The notes: generated by a model from the sequence alone, not told the origin. Shown: positions 38,675 to 48,151, numbered from the stretch's first letter. The stretch: DNA of 64,000 nucleotides from Psychrobacter sp. JCM 18900 (GCF_904846625.1 NZ_CAJHBL010000003.1:372001-436000), one strand, 5' to 3'. Made by a program: numbers and translations.

Positions 38675-40192
38675 ATGTCTATTTTAAACCTGTTTTCAAT
38701 GCCGCTGGATAACGTTATGCCTGATATGTCTGCTCATGAACCGACCAATATTATTTATACGGGCGTTGCTGGTACAGGTAAAACCTATAGATTGCTGCAA
38801 ATCGCGAAGCAATACACCGACTATCTACCCAAGACTGAAAATGAAGATTTATTAGAACAGCTGCTGCAAGGTCTAAGCTGGCGCGAAGTATTATGTTTGG
38901 TATTTTTAGATTTACGTGCTGAACAACAGGACTTGTTAAAGGTACGAGAAATTATTGATCATCCTTTTTTTATGACAAAAGCTGCTCAGAACTCACGTGA
39001 TAAAAATCTAGATAGTACAGCTTGGTTAGAGTTACGCAGACATAGTCCTACGAACTCTCAAACAGTCAGTTTTGATAACCGTGCTAGCCAAGCTTATTTT
39101 GATAAAGACAATAGTGGATCATGGTATTTATTGCCAGAGAGTATGGTGCTACTAGAAGATTTATCGCAGCAATTAGCAGAGTTTCAGCAAGCACAGCGTG
39201 ACAACCAAGCCCATCAAAATCAAAACATCGGTCAGCAACGTTTTAGTATGGTGAGCTTCCATCAAGCCTACGGTTATGAAGAGTTTGTAGAAGGTATACG
39301 GCCTGTCATGAGTGGTGCTGCACAAGCAAATAGCAACCCTTTTAATCAAACTCAAATGAGTTACGCGGTGCAAGATGGAGCATTCCTGAGGCTATGTCAA
39401 CGCGCCGCCCGTGACCCTCAGCAGCGTTATGCAATGCTGATTGATGAGATTAACCGTGCTAACGTGTCACGGGTGTTTGGCGAGCTTCTCAGTTTGATAG
39501 AGCCTGATAAACGAGCGGGCAAGCCGAATGCGATGACAGTGAGTTTGGCGTATTCTGGGCGTGCTTTTAGTGTTCCTGCCAATGTCGATATTTATGCCAC
39601 TATGAATACCCAAGACCATTCTTTAGCACCACTTGATATGGCATTACGCCGACGTTTTCGCTTTATTGATTGTCCACCGCAGCCTAATTTACTATCAACA
39701 ATTCGTGACAGTAATGACACCGATACTGGACTGTCTGAAGACTTAGAAGCAGGTGCGATAGATTTGAGTAAATTACTAACAGGCTTGAATAGACGTATCG
39801 TGCAGACATTGGGAATAGAAGCGCAGTTGGGGCATGCGTTTTTGTTCGCAGTCACTCAGTTAGAGCAATTACAAACAGCTCTCGTTGAACAAATTATCCC
39901 TCAATTGGCTCAAGCTGCGGGTGGTCAAATTACGGTGCTGCAGTATATCTTTAGAGATGAGCAGCAACCGATGAGCAAGCAGTTCGTACAGGACAGTCAA
40001 GCATTGATGAATGATGACTTGTACAATCCGATGGGCAACCAAAACAATGCTTCCGCTGAACACCAAATGTTTGCAGGGCAGGGTTCTTTTCTTGGTCAGT
40101 CTATGAGTATGAATAGCTATACCATTAATGCCGAACTGATTGCTAGGGGTGGTGAGTTTAATCATGCTGCTATCTATCAGCGTTTGTACTAG
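38675..40192 (+). CDS. mcrB: McrB-like AAA+ GTPase/ATPase of a McrBC restriction system
   Basis: Motor subunit of a type IV (modification-dependent) restriction system. Walker A is GVAGTGKT at residues 30-37 and Walker B is MLIDEINRAN near 255. The MNTxD motif (ATMNTQDHSLAPLD) that defines McrB's GTP preference lies near 310, with LRRRFRF just after. Residues about 65-185 between Walker A and SMVSFHQAYGYEEF are an insert with a WLELRRHS stretch, possibly a winged-helix unit. Unlike E. coli McrB there is no N-terminal DNA-recognition domain, since Walker A starts at residue 30. It is followed by mcrC after 15 bp. Confidence 0.85.
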   Translation: MSILNLFSMPLDNVMPDMSAHEPTNIIYTGVAGTGKTYRLLQIAKQYTDYLPKTENEDLLEQLLQGLSWREVLCLVFLDLRAEQQDLLKVREIIDHPFFMTKAAQNSRDKNLDSTAWLELRRHSPTNSQTVSFDNRASQAYFDKDNSGSWYLLPESMVLLEDLSQQLAEFQQAQRDNQAHQNQNIGQQRFSMVSFHQAYGYEEFVEGIRPVMSGAAQANSNPFNQTQMSYAVQDGAFLRLCQRAARDPQQRYAMLIDEINRANVSRVFGELLSLIEPDKRAGKPNAMTVSLAYSGRAFSVPANVDIYATMNTQDHSLAPLDMALRRRFRFIDCPPQPNLLSTIRDSNDTDTGLSEDLEAGAIDLSKLLTGLNRRIVQTLGIEAQLGHAFLFAVTQLEQLQTALVEQIIPQLAQAAGGQITVLQYIFRDEQQPMSKQFVQDSQALMNDDLYNPMGNQNNASAEHQMFAGQGSFLGQSMSMNSYTINAELIARGGEFNHAAIYQRLY

Positions 40193-40207
40193 CAGGGTGA
40201 CTGTTCA

Positions 40208-41725
40208 GTGATAACAAATAATCAATATTCCGCCAAGCAATATGCTATTAGGGTAAGCAGTCGCCAGACTCGTATCCCTAACAGTAGTGTCGCTACCATG
40301 AATGTTATCACCGTGTTTGAGCATCAACGTTTGACCGTGCATGATTTTTTGCGCGCGTCTGACTTCGATTGGCTCATGGCACAAGAGTTTGCAGTATTTA
40401 CTATCAAGCGTAAGCAAGGACAGTGGCAGCTTAAGGTTGGGCACTACATTGGGATTATTCTACTGCCTAGTGGCATGACGCTTGAGATATTGCCAAAGCT
40501 CAATCAGTCTACTCAGTCTAGCGATATCGTCCAGACTCGTCATTGGGTACAGAGTATGCTATCGGATTTGATTCATCTTGATACGAGCAAAAATCGTAAG
40601 CTACCCAATACGAAAAATTTCGGTCAGTTTAGTTCCCAGTCCACTCCTTTACCGTTGAAAGTATTACCTATATCAGATTGGCTGATTGAGCAGTTTTTGC
40701 AGCGTTTAATGGATTATCAACCAACCAAGCATTATCAGGCTCAGATTGAAAATCAGGCATCCCTGCAAGGTCGACTGCTCATCAAAGAACAACTGCGTCA
40801 TAATAGTATGCAACCGCATAAGTTCATCTGTGAAAGTAGCGTATTAAGTCACGACATGTTGGCCAATCGGTTGATTAAGAGTGCATTGGTTTACTTGATG
40901 CCTTTATTGCCCCAGTTTATTTCTTCAAAACTGTTGCAGCCATGGCAGCAAGTGCCTACGCTAAACAACCGCGAAATGCAGCAGATAGCGTTAATATATG
41001 CTCAAGCAAAGCGTCAGCTAGACGTTCAGCCACTCCAAAGACAAAAACTGCACGCCGCGCAGCAATTAGTAGACCTAGCATATTGGTTGTTGAAACAGAC
41101 GACAGCTGCGATAGGTAACGGTATTGATCCAAATAAACAAAATAGCTCTCAGCTAAGATTGTGTCTATTGATTGATATGAATCAAGCTTTTGAGCAATGG
41201 GCAAGTCAGCGTATCGCATCGATGTTTCAACAGCTTAGTAGCAATTATCGTCCCTTCTATCAAACCCAAAGTGTCTGGCTAAACGATGCTGAAGGACTAG
41301 CGTGCTTATCTATACGGCCTGATTTGCTGATATTTAAAACTGCCTCTGATGATTGTCAAAATCAGAACGATATAGCAGCTCATCAAACTAAAGCCAAAAA
41401 CAAAACCAGAGGTCGCTACAGTCATGTCATCGATATTAAGTGGAAGTATTTACCGCATGCTGCTGCAATTAGTGCGAGCGACGCTTATCAATTGACCAGC
41501 TATGCACAAGCTTACTTGGCGGGGCAGGTTTGGTTGGTTTATCCGGTGCTAGGTAGTGATAGGCAGCCAGTGGTGCTTAAGCAACAAATTTACTATGGCA
41601 GTGGTGACAGTAGCGATGATATTAAAAAAAATGAGTCAGCCGATGCCCATTTATGGTTAATGCCGTTTGATGTTTTGACAGGTACACTCAACGGTGAAGT
41701 ACTGCCACATTTGGACAAAGCTTAA
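40208..41725 (+). CDS. mcrC: McrC-like nuclease subunit
   Basis: Partner of the McrB-like protein. The N-terminal half has the McrC pattern (TVFEHQRLTVHDF, then VGHYIGIILLPSGMTLEILPKL). The C-terminal half carries a PD-(D/E)xK nuclease core: RPDLLIF near residue 367 and DIKWKY near 407. It would cut DNA when activated by McrB. A GTG at 40208 or an ATG at 40298 may be the start; the second begins just before the conserved part. At 505 residues it is longer than E. coli McrC (348), mainly in the middle. The tRNA operon follows 250 bp downstream. Confidence 0.85.
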   Translation: MITNNQYSAKQYAIRVSSRQTRIPNSSVATMNVITVFEHQRLTVHDFLRASDFDWLMAQEFAVFTIKRKQGQWQLKVGHYIGIILLPSGMTLEILPKLNQSTQSSDIVQTRHWVQSMLSDLIHLDTSKNRKLPNTKNFGQFSSQSTPLPLKVLPISDWLIEQFLQRLMDYQPTKHYQAQIENQASLQGRLLIKEQLRHNSMQPHKFICESSVLSHDMLANRLIKSALVYLMPLLPQFISSKLLQPWQQVPTLNNREMQQIALIYAQAKRQLDVQPLQRQKLHAAQQLVDLAYWLLKQTTAAIGNGIDPNKQNSSQLRLCLLIDMNQAFEQWASQRIASMFQQLSSNYRPFYQTQSVWLNDAEGLACLSIRPDLLIFKTASDDCQNQNDIAAHQTKAKNKTRGRYSHVIDIKWKYLPHAAAISASDAYQLTSYAQAYLAGQVWLVYPVLGSDRQPVVLKQQIYYGSGDSSDDIKKNESADAHLWLMPFDVLTGTLNGEVLPHLDKA

Positions 41726-41858
41726 TATCGTTATCAATGACAACGCGAATGACTGACTGATAGGTAAATAAGAAAAGGGTCTTGCTGTCACTATTTTGGC
41801 GAAATTGACGTAATTTTAAAAAAATTAGCGATTATTTGAAATTAATCGAAAATAGGTG

Positions 41859-41887
41859 TTGACACAATCGCCTTTACCCCTTAATAT
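41859..41887 (+). promoter_or_regulatory. Sigma-70 promoter of the tRNA operon
   Basis: Perfect -35 TTGACA (41859-41864), 17-bp spacer, near-perfect -10 TAATAT (41882-41887). It lies about 90 bp upstream of tRNA-Pro, as expected for a strong stable-RNA promoter. Confidence 0.9.
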
Positions 41888-41975
41888 GTGCACCTCGATA
41901 GCGAGGAACATTAACAAGTTAGCGGCATTGCCAACAACGAGTTGATTAACAAACTATCGTGATAATAGAGAATTT

Positions 41976-42052
<77 letters not shown>

Positions 42053-42157
42053 TCTATTTTAAGAGCCTTACAGGCTTTTTTTTATGTATAACGGTTTAGT
42101 TTCTGATATAGTAAAATATATCGTAAAGTAAGCTTAGTATATAAAAGTCCTCTAAGA

Positions 42158-42234
42158 GCGCCTGTAGCTCAGCTGGATAGAGCATCTCCCTTCTAAGGAG
42201 GTGGCCGCAGGTTCGAATCCTGCCAGGCGCACCA
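42158..42234 (+). tRNA. tRNA-Arg (TCT anticodon)
   Basis: 77-nt cloverleaf. Acceptor GCGCCTG pairs with CAGGCGC, the anticodon loop is CTTCTAA (TCT), the T loop is TTCGAAT, and CCA is encoded. Confidence 0.95.
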
Positions 42235-42274
42235 TTTAGCCTGCAAATCTTGCCTATTCTTTGGCAATAGTTAT

Positions 42275-42351
42275 GGCGGTTGTAGCTCAGTTGGTAGAGC
42301 CCCGGGTTGTGATCTCGGTTGTCGTGGGTTCGAGTCCCATCAGTCGCCCCA
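42275..42351 (+). tRNA. tRNA-His (GTG anticodon)
   Basis: 77 nt including the extra G at position -1 (42275), which is opposite C73, the tRNA-His identity element. Acceptor GCGGTTG pairs with CAGTCGC allowing G-U, the anticodon is GTG, and CCA is encoded. Third tRNA of the operon. Confidence 0.93.
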
Positions 42352-42793
42352 TATTTTATTCTGTATGTATCTACATACAAATCATATCTTAATCTAAAAA
42401 TGTATCAGTAATAGCACTCGCCCTTGATGGCGATTTTTTTATGCCTATTCGATTTTATCTCTATATTACCTTTATAAGATTAAACAGATTGAGTTTGATA
42501 GCACCTTCAATACTAGATAATCCCCCAAATTTTTATCAACATTTCCTGTAGGTTTCCCTTAAGGCCTAGCGTGACTGTGTCTCCTCTATTATTGTTTAGT
42601 AATTCTAATAAGTAAATAGACATGACGTTTTAAATGATGCATTATGCTTAAATGTTATCACAGACATAATACTTAATAAAAATTATTTATTGGAGCAAGT
42701 ATTGGCATAGAGGAAACTGACAGAACTTGTTATTAAGAATACTATTATTTTTTTAAGATGAATCGTTATTAATCTGCATTATTGAGGAATTGA
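42352..42793. other. Region between tRNA operon and araC-type gene
   Basis: About 440 AT-rich bases containing the tRNA operon terminator. No gene supported. Confidence 0.45.
42418..42440 (+). terminator. Terminator of the tRNA operon
   Basis: Stem TCGCC/GGCGA (42418-42422, 42429-42433) with a 6-base loop, followed by seven T. Confidence 0.8.
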
Positions 42794-43732
42794 TTGATGG
42801 ACGCACTGAGTGTATTGCTGCAAAACGTGCATTTATTTGAGACTAAGTATTATCGTCTAAATGGCACTGGCAATTGGTCTTATTCTATTACTAGAAAAGA
42901 CACCATTTTATTTTACTTAGTAATGTCTGGCGGTTTTTGCATTGATGTTGGTAATGGTCTACGAGAAGCTCGCGCTGGCGACATGATCATGATTCCGAAT
43001 GCGCACAAGCATGTGAGTTACGCACTTAATCACCATGGCGATGTTGCTGAGTCGCTTGATGAACTATTGAGCAATTGCACTGAGCGTACACTTGATATCG
43101 ATGGCGATGGAGACCCCAATTCTTCTTTGATACTGATCGAATGCAAATACGACAAAGAGATGATTAATCCTCTGTTGTCAGTACTACCACCAATATTACC
43201 GGAGCTCAATGATGCTGCTGACGGTCGGTTTGAAGTGATCGATGTAGAGATAAAGCTGCTAACACTAGAAGCTGAGCGTGAGCGTATGGGCAAAACGGCT
43301 GTAATCAATCATTGGGCAAGCATTATGATGATTGAATGTTTGCGCGTCTATATCGAAAGCTTGCCTGAAGCCACAGAAAACTGGCTTAAAGCCATGAAGG
43401 ATCCGTTTTTGACCAAGGCGCTAGCCGCGATGCATGGGGCACCGAGTGAAAGCTGGACCATTCATCAGCTTGCTGAAGTGGCAGGGATGTCGCGTTCCAG
43501 CTTTGCACAGCGTTTCAAAGACACTGTTGGTATGCCACCACTGACTTATTTGATCGATTACCGCTTACGATTGGCGGCTCGCTATTTACGCTTACAGCAA
43601 AACAGTATTAGCCGTATCAGCGAGATGGTGGGCTACGCTTCAGATTCGACTTTTAGTCAGGCGTTTAAACGTGTGTATGGTGTCTCGCCAAAAGCATACC
43701 GTCAGCAGTATCGACAGAACAATCTTGCATAG
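42794..43732 (+). CDS. AraC-family transcriptional regulator with cupin sensor domain
   Basis: The N-terminal about 195 residues form a cupin-type effector domain (AREAGDMIMIPNAHKH region). The C-terminal about 105 residues hold two HTH motifs: WTIHQLAEVAGMSRSSFAQR and SRISEMVGYASDSTFSQAFK, ending in the AraC signature GVSPKAYRQQYR. Its ligand and targets are not evident, as no catabolic operon adjoins it. GAGG lies upstream of the ATG. A good terminator follows. Confidence 0.92.
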   Translation: MMDALSVLLQNVHLFETKYYRLNGTGNWSYSITRKDTILFYLVMSGGFCIDVGNGLREARAGDMIMIPNAHKHVSYALNHHGDVAESLDELLSNCTERTLDIDGDGDPNSSLILIECKYDKEMINPLLSVLPPILPELNDAADGRFEVIDVEIKLLTLEAERERMGKTAVINHWASIMMIECLRVYIESLPEATENWLKAMKDPFLTKALAAMHGAPSESWTIHQLAEVAGMSRSSFAQRFKDTVGMPPLTYLIDYRLRLAARYLRLQQNSISRISEMVGYASDSTFSQAFKRVYGVSPKAYRQQYRQNNLA

Positions 43733-43779
43733 CTTCAGTTGCTGTTTATTTAAGTTATTTAAGTAGAATCTCGATTAGA

Positions 43780-43817
43780 AGCGCTAAGGTCATCTATATG
43801 TCCTTGGCGCTTTTTTT
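43780..43817 (+). terminator. Terminator after the AraC-family gene
   Basis: Stem AGCGCTAAGG/CCTTGGCGCT (43780-43789, 43802-43811, one G-U) followed by seven T. Confidence 0.85.
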
Positions 43818-44052
43818 AATTTGTGAATACATATTGTTTATAAACGTTGAGTCACTCATATCTATAAGACCTTTGGTAACTTGCTATGGCTATTTTAGTT
43901 AAGGGCAGCTGACATTGAGTCTGTGTTCAGGTACTATGGGTTGATGAGTCGTCGAGATAAAAGCGTTGGTATTGTAGCGCGTTATATGTCCTTATACGAT
44001 AGGCATATAAAAGGATCGAGACGATGTTTATTTTCGCTGCTGATGGTATGTT

Positions 44053-45114
44053 ATGACTGAACCGACCGCAAAGCTAAATGCAGGAAGCAATGGCCAACAA
44101 GAGACCATTACAACTGCTAAAACAGAAAGTAATGTTGATAAAAACACTGCTATAGAGAACCCGCATGTCAGCAAAGATGCACCGAGAAATGAGTCGGTAG
44201 AGACACCTGATAAGGCGGCATTATTGACGATGTTTACCTTATCAGATATCGAGGCGGTAGCAACTAAAGCAGTAATATCTGAGTCATCCGATAGTCTTAC
44301 AGTAGCTGCAAAACCTGCGGCTCAAGAAACCAATGTCGCTACGCAGCGTGTTGCGCTTTATCGTGCTCAGCATGAGCGTACTCGACTGTTATATATGGCA
44401 TCTGCCAAGACGCGTCCTACTTACTTAGTACAAACCCTAAAGCCGCAATTCGCAGAATATCAGCAATATCTACTTGCGCAGCAGCTTGATAAACGTGGGT
44501 TGATGGATACGGATACGCTCGAAAGACTCTGGCAGCAGCTGCATGTGGTCGATGATATTATTGCAGGTATCGTGCGTCATATGCCTGCGCAGCAGCCTGC
44601 TGGTTGGCAGCTGACGACTCAAGATGGTCGCAATCCATTGTGCTTTGCTACGGTCGGTAAGTTAAAGCACGGCAAGCCAATTCGCGACCAAGGTAGTCTC
44701 AACAGTTATGTACTTGGGCACTTTGGCGTGAGTAGTTTTACTTACGATCGAGGCTATTATATCGGTCATGTGGTTGGTTATTTATTTAGCTGTTATTATT
44801 GTGCTCACTTGTCGATTACTTATGGCGTCACAGCTCTTGGCCAGCAAGTCGTGGCTGACTATGATTACGCCAGTCTTGAAACCCCGCATATGGTTAGACT
44901 ATTACAAGGTCTTGACGGTTATTGCAAAAAACGTATTTATCAGTTGGCTGTCATCTGTGCGCGCTTGAGCGTTTTTGCGAGTGATAAACGTATTGAAAGA
45001 ATGCTAATCGCTGAGGTCAATGACTTTGATAAAAAGCTACAGCAGCAGCATCTGGATGTTTTGCTATTACAAGGTTTGATGCCTGATAGTAATGACTCAA
45101 CGCCATTTTTTTAA
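44053..45114 (+). CDS. Protein of unknown function
   Basis: I do not recognise this 353-residue protein. The first about 95 residues are low-complexity, rich in Ala, Thr, Glu and Asn, and probably disordered. The rest is predicted helical with two conserved-looking stretches: GRNPLCFATVGKLKHGKPI and TYDRGYYIGHVVGYLFSC, the latter with a CYYC pair. It has no signal peptide and no definite membrane helix. It ends 83 bp before gspF on the same strand, so a link with type II secretion is possible but unproven. It may be specific to Moraxellaceae. Confidence 0.75.
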   Translation: MTEPTAKLNAGSNGQQETITTAKTESNVDKNTAIENPHVSKDAPRNESVETPDKAALLTMFTLSDIEAVATKAVISESSDSLTVAAKPAAQETNVATQRVALYRAQHERTRLLYMASAKTRPTYLVQTLKPQFAEYQQYLLAQQLDKRGLMDTDTLERLWQQLHVVDDIIAGIVRHMPAQQPAGWQLTTQDGRNPLCFATVGKLKHGKPIRDQGSLNSYVLGHFGVSSFTYDRGYYIGHVVGYLFSCYYCAHLSITYGVTALGQQVVADYDYASLETPHMVRLLQGLDGYCKKRIYQLAVICARLSVFASDKRIERMLIAEVNDFDKKLQQQHLDVLLLQGLMPDSNDSTPFF

Positions 45115-45197
45115 GCGTCGCATGTCAAATTAATAAATTTCTATTAAGTCATAAATTATAACTGTCTACCTGTAAGTCTCTTAGGATATCTGTTGCC

Positions 45198-46400
45198 ATG
45201 CCTGCCTATCATTTCAAAGCGCTTGACGACCATGGCGTTGTCCAAAAAGGCTTGCTAGAAGGGGACTCTGCGCGGCAAATTCGCCAGCAGCTGCGTGATA
45301 AGCAATGGACACCCGTTGAAGTCAATCCGGTCAATGACAGACAGAGTCAGAGCAAAAACCGCTACAAAAAACCGTCTGCATACGAGCTGGCATTGCTGAC
45401 ACGTCAGCTATCTGTGCTACTAGCAGCGGGTATCCCACTTGAGGAAACCTTGGCAGCGGTTGCTAAACAATCTCCAAAGACTCATATCAAATCCCTAATG
45501 CTTGCGGTACGCTCACATGTCTTGGAAGGGCTCAGCTTAGCACGTTCTCTGCAACAAGCTGCTAGCTTTCCACCGTTATATATCGCTACGATTGCTGCAG
45601 GCGAAAAATCTGGCCATCTTGACCTTATCCTCAATCAGCTAGCAGACTACACCGAAAACCGTTTTGCCCTCCAAAAGAAAATCCAAGGGGCTATGGTCTA
45701 TCCAATTGTCCTGATGGTAATGGCAATTGCGGTAATTATGGGGCTGATGAGCTTCGTCGTGCCCAAAATTGTCAAAGTCTTTGAACAGTCTGAGCAAGCA
45801 CTGCCTTTAATTACTCAAATTGTTCTCACGCTATCGAATATCATTACTCAGTGGTGGTGGTTAATATTACTGGTATTGGCAAGTACCGCATTTTTATTCT
45901 ACCGTTTTGCCCAAACGCAAGCAGGTAAATTAACAATTGATAGCGTGGCGCTTAGATTACCGATACTCGCTAGATTGTCGAGAGGATTGAATGCCGCGCG
46001 GTTTGCCAGTACCCTTGCGATACTAGTACGCTCAGGGGTGCCATTGATTGAGGCATTACATATTGGGGCTGCGGTCACGACCAATTTACATATCCAAAAA
46101 ACCATTATCACTGCTGCTGATAGGGTCACAGAAGGCTCTAGCTTGTCTAGTCAACTAGAGAAATCTACTTACTTTCCACCGATGATGGTACAGATGATAA
46201 AAAGTGGAGAAAACTCAGGCGAGCTTGAAAATATGCTGAGCCGTGCCGCCAATATGCAGGAGGCAGAAGCAACCAATTTTATCAGCACCTTATTATCATT
46301 ACTTGAACCTCTAATGCTGGTACTAATGGGCGTAGTAGTCATGATTATTGTGATGGCAGTTATGCTACCTATTGTTAATATGAACGATTTAGCAGGCTAA
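45198..46400 (+). CDS. gspF: Type II secretion inner-membrane protein GspF
   Basis: Polytopic platform protein of the type II secretion system that contacts GspE. It has two repeated T2SSF domains of about 120 residues (residues about 70-190 and 270-395), each followed by a membrane segment. Signatures are LLAAGIPLEETLAAVA, GEKSGHLDLILNQLADY, LVRSGVPLIEALHIGA and MVQMIKSGENSGELENML. Three transmembrane helices are visible. At 400 residues it is the normal length. GspE is 8 kb upstream and GspG follows. Confidence 0.93.
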   Translation: MPAYHFKALDDHGVVQKGLLEGDSARQIRQQLRDKQWTPVEVNPVNDRQSQSKNRYKKPSAYELALLTRQLSVLLAAGIPLEETLAAVAKQSPKTHIKSLMLAVRSHVLEGLSLARSLQQAASFPPLYIATIAAGEKSGHLDLILNQLADYTENRFALQKKIQGAMVYPIVLMVMAIAVIMGLMSFVVPKIVKVFEQSEQALPLITQIVLTLSNIITQWWWLILLVLASTAFLFYRFAQTQAGKLTIDSVALRLPILARLSRGLNAARFASTLAILVRSGVPLIEALHIGAAVTTNLHIQKTIITAADRVTEGSSLSSQLEKSTYFPPMMVQMIKSGENSGELENMLSRAANMQEAEATNFISTLLSLLEPLMLVLMGVVVMIIVMAVMLPIVNMNDLAG

Positions 46401-46796
46401 GTTAATTCGCTAGCCGATGATTTATCATTCTTTATGTATAGCTAGCTGCCAATCTTCAAAACCTCTCTTTAGTTCTCTTTTACTCTATTTATATCACCTA
46501 ACTTGCTTGCTAAACCTTGGGCTAACTTTCTTAAGGTTTGCTTACTGTTGTATATTGTTGAACAAACGCTATTTTTGCTATGGCAAACACCAGCGCCGCG
46601 CTATAGTAAGCACGGTTTAATAGTCATACATTTAGAGTCAGCTAACATTTGGCTTCGGCTAAAATAGCAAACCCAAACTAGGCGCAGTGCTGGATAAAAA
46701 TAAAACCATGGTTTATAGTGACAATAGTTTCAGAGCTCATTGATATATCATTGATGAGAGCCACGATAGAACGCCACTTTTACTATTTACATAACT
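46401..46796. other. gspF-gspG intergenic region
   Basis: About 395 AT-rich bases. I see no gene, terminator or convincing promoter. Confidence 0.4.
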
Positions 46797-47357
46797 GTGA
46801 TGACCAAAGCGATGACTATGACTGACAAATTCCAAGTAAATATGACGCCAAAAAGTGCTATTCAGGATACGCAATTCCATTCAAATATTGTAAGTGACCA
46901 TAAGACCACTTCTTCAGCTATACAGCGCAGTGCGACAAAAAAGTCTGGTCAAGCAGGATTTACTCTTATCGAGATTATGGTCGTCATTGTGATCCTAGCC
47001 ATTCTTGCTGGATTAGTGGTACCAAAAGTAGTTGGTCAAAGTGATAAGGCCCGTGTTAAAACAACTGAAACGGCGCTTGCCACTGTCTCAAATGCGCTAG
47101 ATATGTATAAGGTTGATAATTCGCGCTATCCGACGACCGCTCAAGGATTAGAGGCGCTTACGACACCGCCAGCTGATGCAAAAAACTATCCTGAAGGTGG
47201 GTATATTAAAGGTGGCTATCCAACCGATGGTTGGGAAAATGAGATGCAATATGTTGCACCAGGTAGTGAAGGGCGCCCATATGATTTGTTTTCGTTAGGC
47301 GCTGATGGTCAACAAGGTGGTGAAGGTCAAGATGCGGATCTTTATGCTCAGCTATAA
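46797..47357 (+). CDS. gspG: Type II secretion major pseudopilin GspG
   Basis: Major pseudopilin. The prepilin peptidase site is QAG before FTLIEIMVVIVILAIL, with E5. The mature part has the GspG C-terminal features YPTTAQGLEALTTPP, GYPTDGWENEM and YDLFSLGADGQQGGEGQDAD, the calcium-binding loop. The leader is 39-54 residues depending on start, while GspG leaders are normally 6-10. The GTG at 46797 may not be the real start (ATG at 46800 and others follow), but no Met lies closer than 39 residues to the cleavage site. It is separated from gspF by 396 bp. Confidence 0.92.
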   Translation: MMTKAMTMTDKFQVNMTPKSAIQDTQFHSNIVSDHKTTSSAIQRSATKKSGQAGFTLIEIMVVIVILAILAGLVVPKVVGQSDKARVKTTETALATVSNALDMYKVDNSRYPTTAQGLEALTTPPADAKNYPEGGYIKGGYPTDGWENEMQYVAPGSEGRPYDLFSLGADGQQGGEGQDADLYAQL

Positions 47358-47451
47358 AGCTTAATAACAGACGTATAGTGAATAAGTTCTGATACTGATA
47401 TAGCTTTGTAGAATGAAATATTCGTTCATCGATGCACTTTCAACAATTTAT

Positions 47452-47490
47452 AAATATCAACCAATATTCCCTTATTGGTTGATATTTTTT
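47452..47490 (+). terminator. Terminator of gspG
   Basis: Perfect 15-bp stem AAATATCAACCAATA/TATTGGTTGATATTT (47452-47466, 47473-47487) plus a T run. Confidence 0.9.
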
Positions 47491-47602
47491 ATCAGTAGAT
47501 AAATCGCCTACTGTTCAATACAAGTTTGATAGCCAGTGCTATAAATATATCTAAGCGCTCAGCAAAACAGTCATCGCAAACTGCAATTAAAGGTAATCAT
47601 CT

Positions 47603-48151
47603 ATGTTGATCCAACAGTCTAATAAATATTTTTCTAAAAACCTTTATAAATTGGTTCTAACTGTTGCAAGCACTTCATTAGTAACGGTCTTGTCAATGAC
47701 ATCGGTCAGTGCACAAGCAGCAGGGTTGAATGACTTATTTAACAATAGCTCCTCGGCAAAATCGAAGTTCTTACCAGTGGATGAAGCCTTTCAGGTGGTC
47801 AGTAATACCAAAGCGACTTCCAAAGGCACGCGGTTGTCGATTAGTTTTGAAATTACGCCAGGGCATTATGTCTATAAGGATAAGCTTACGTTGAGCTTTC
47901 CTAAAGGAATAAGCGCCACGCCGTTCACTTTTAATCAAGCACCAGTATCAATCAATGATCCGACCTTTGGTCAGGTCCCTGTATTTACGCAAAGAAGCGT
48001 CATTGCAACCACGACACTGACGACGAGTAATGGTAAGGGCGCCAAAAACGCGCCTATTATTATTGGTTGGCAAGGGTGTGCAACGGCTGGGCTATGCTAT
48101 CCACCAGAAAAAGTTAAAACCAAGATAGATATTGCTGCGACACGCAGATAA
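47603..48151 (+). CDS. Stand-alone DsbD N-terminal (alpha) domain protein
   Basis: Periplasmic protein of 182 residues. It has a signal peptide (to about AQA at residue 39), then one DsbD-alpha immunoglobulin-like domain. It matches the N-terminus of the following dsbD from the first mature residues (AAGL-DLF, then KSKFLPVD-AFQV) to GLCYPPEK. Both redox cysteines are present, C159 and C165, in the same GC-6-CYPPE spacing as DsbD C166/C172. It lacks the membrane and thioredoxin parts, so it would need DsbD or another donor. It is 47 bp upstream of dsbD and clearly a tandem partial duplicate. Confidence 0.85.
   Translation: MLIQQSNKYFSKNLYKLVLTVASTSLVTVLSMTSVSAQAAGLNDLFNNSSSAKSKFLPVDEAFQVVSNTKATSKGTRLSISFEITPGHYVYKDKLTLSFPKGISATPFTFNQAPVSINDPTFGQVPVFTQRSVIATTTLTTSNGKGAKNAPIIIGWQGCATAGLCYPPEKVKTKIDIAATRR

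Noticed and set aside
42096..42380. Minus-strand frame of 94 residues across the tRNA cluster
   Set aside because: It is the complement of tRNA-Arg and tRNA-His genes. Such frames are a known false call.
46417..46620. Plus-strand frame of 67 residues after gspF
   Set aside because: Leu/Cys/Tyr-rich translation of AT-rich intergenic DNA with no ribosome binding site or similarity.
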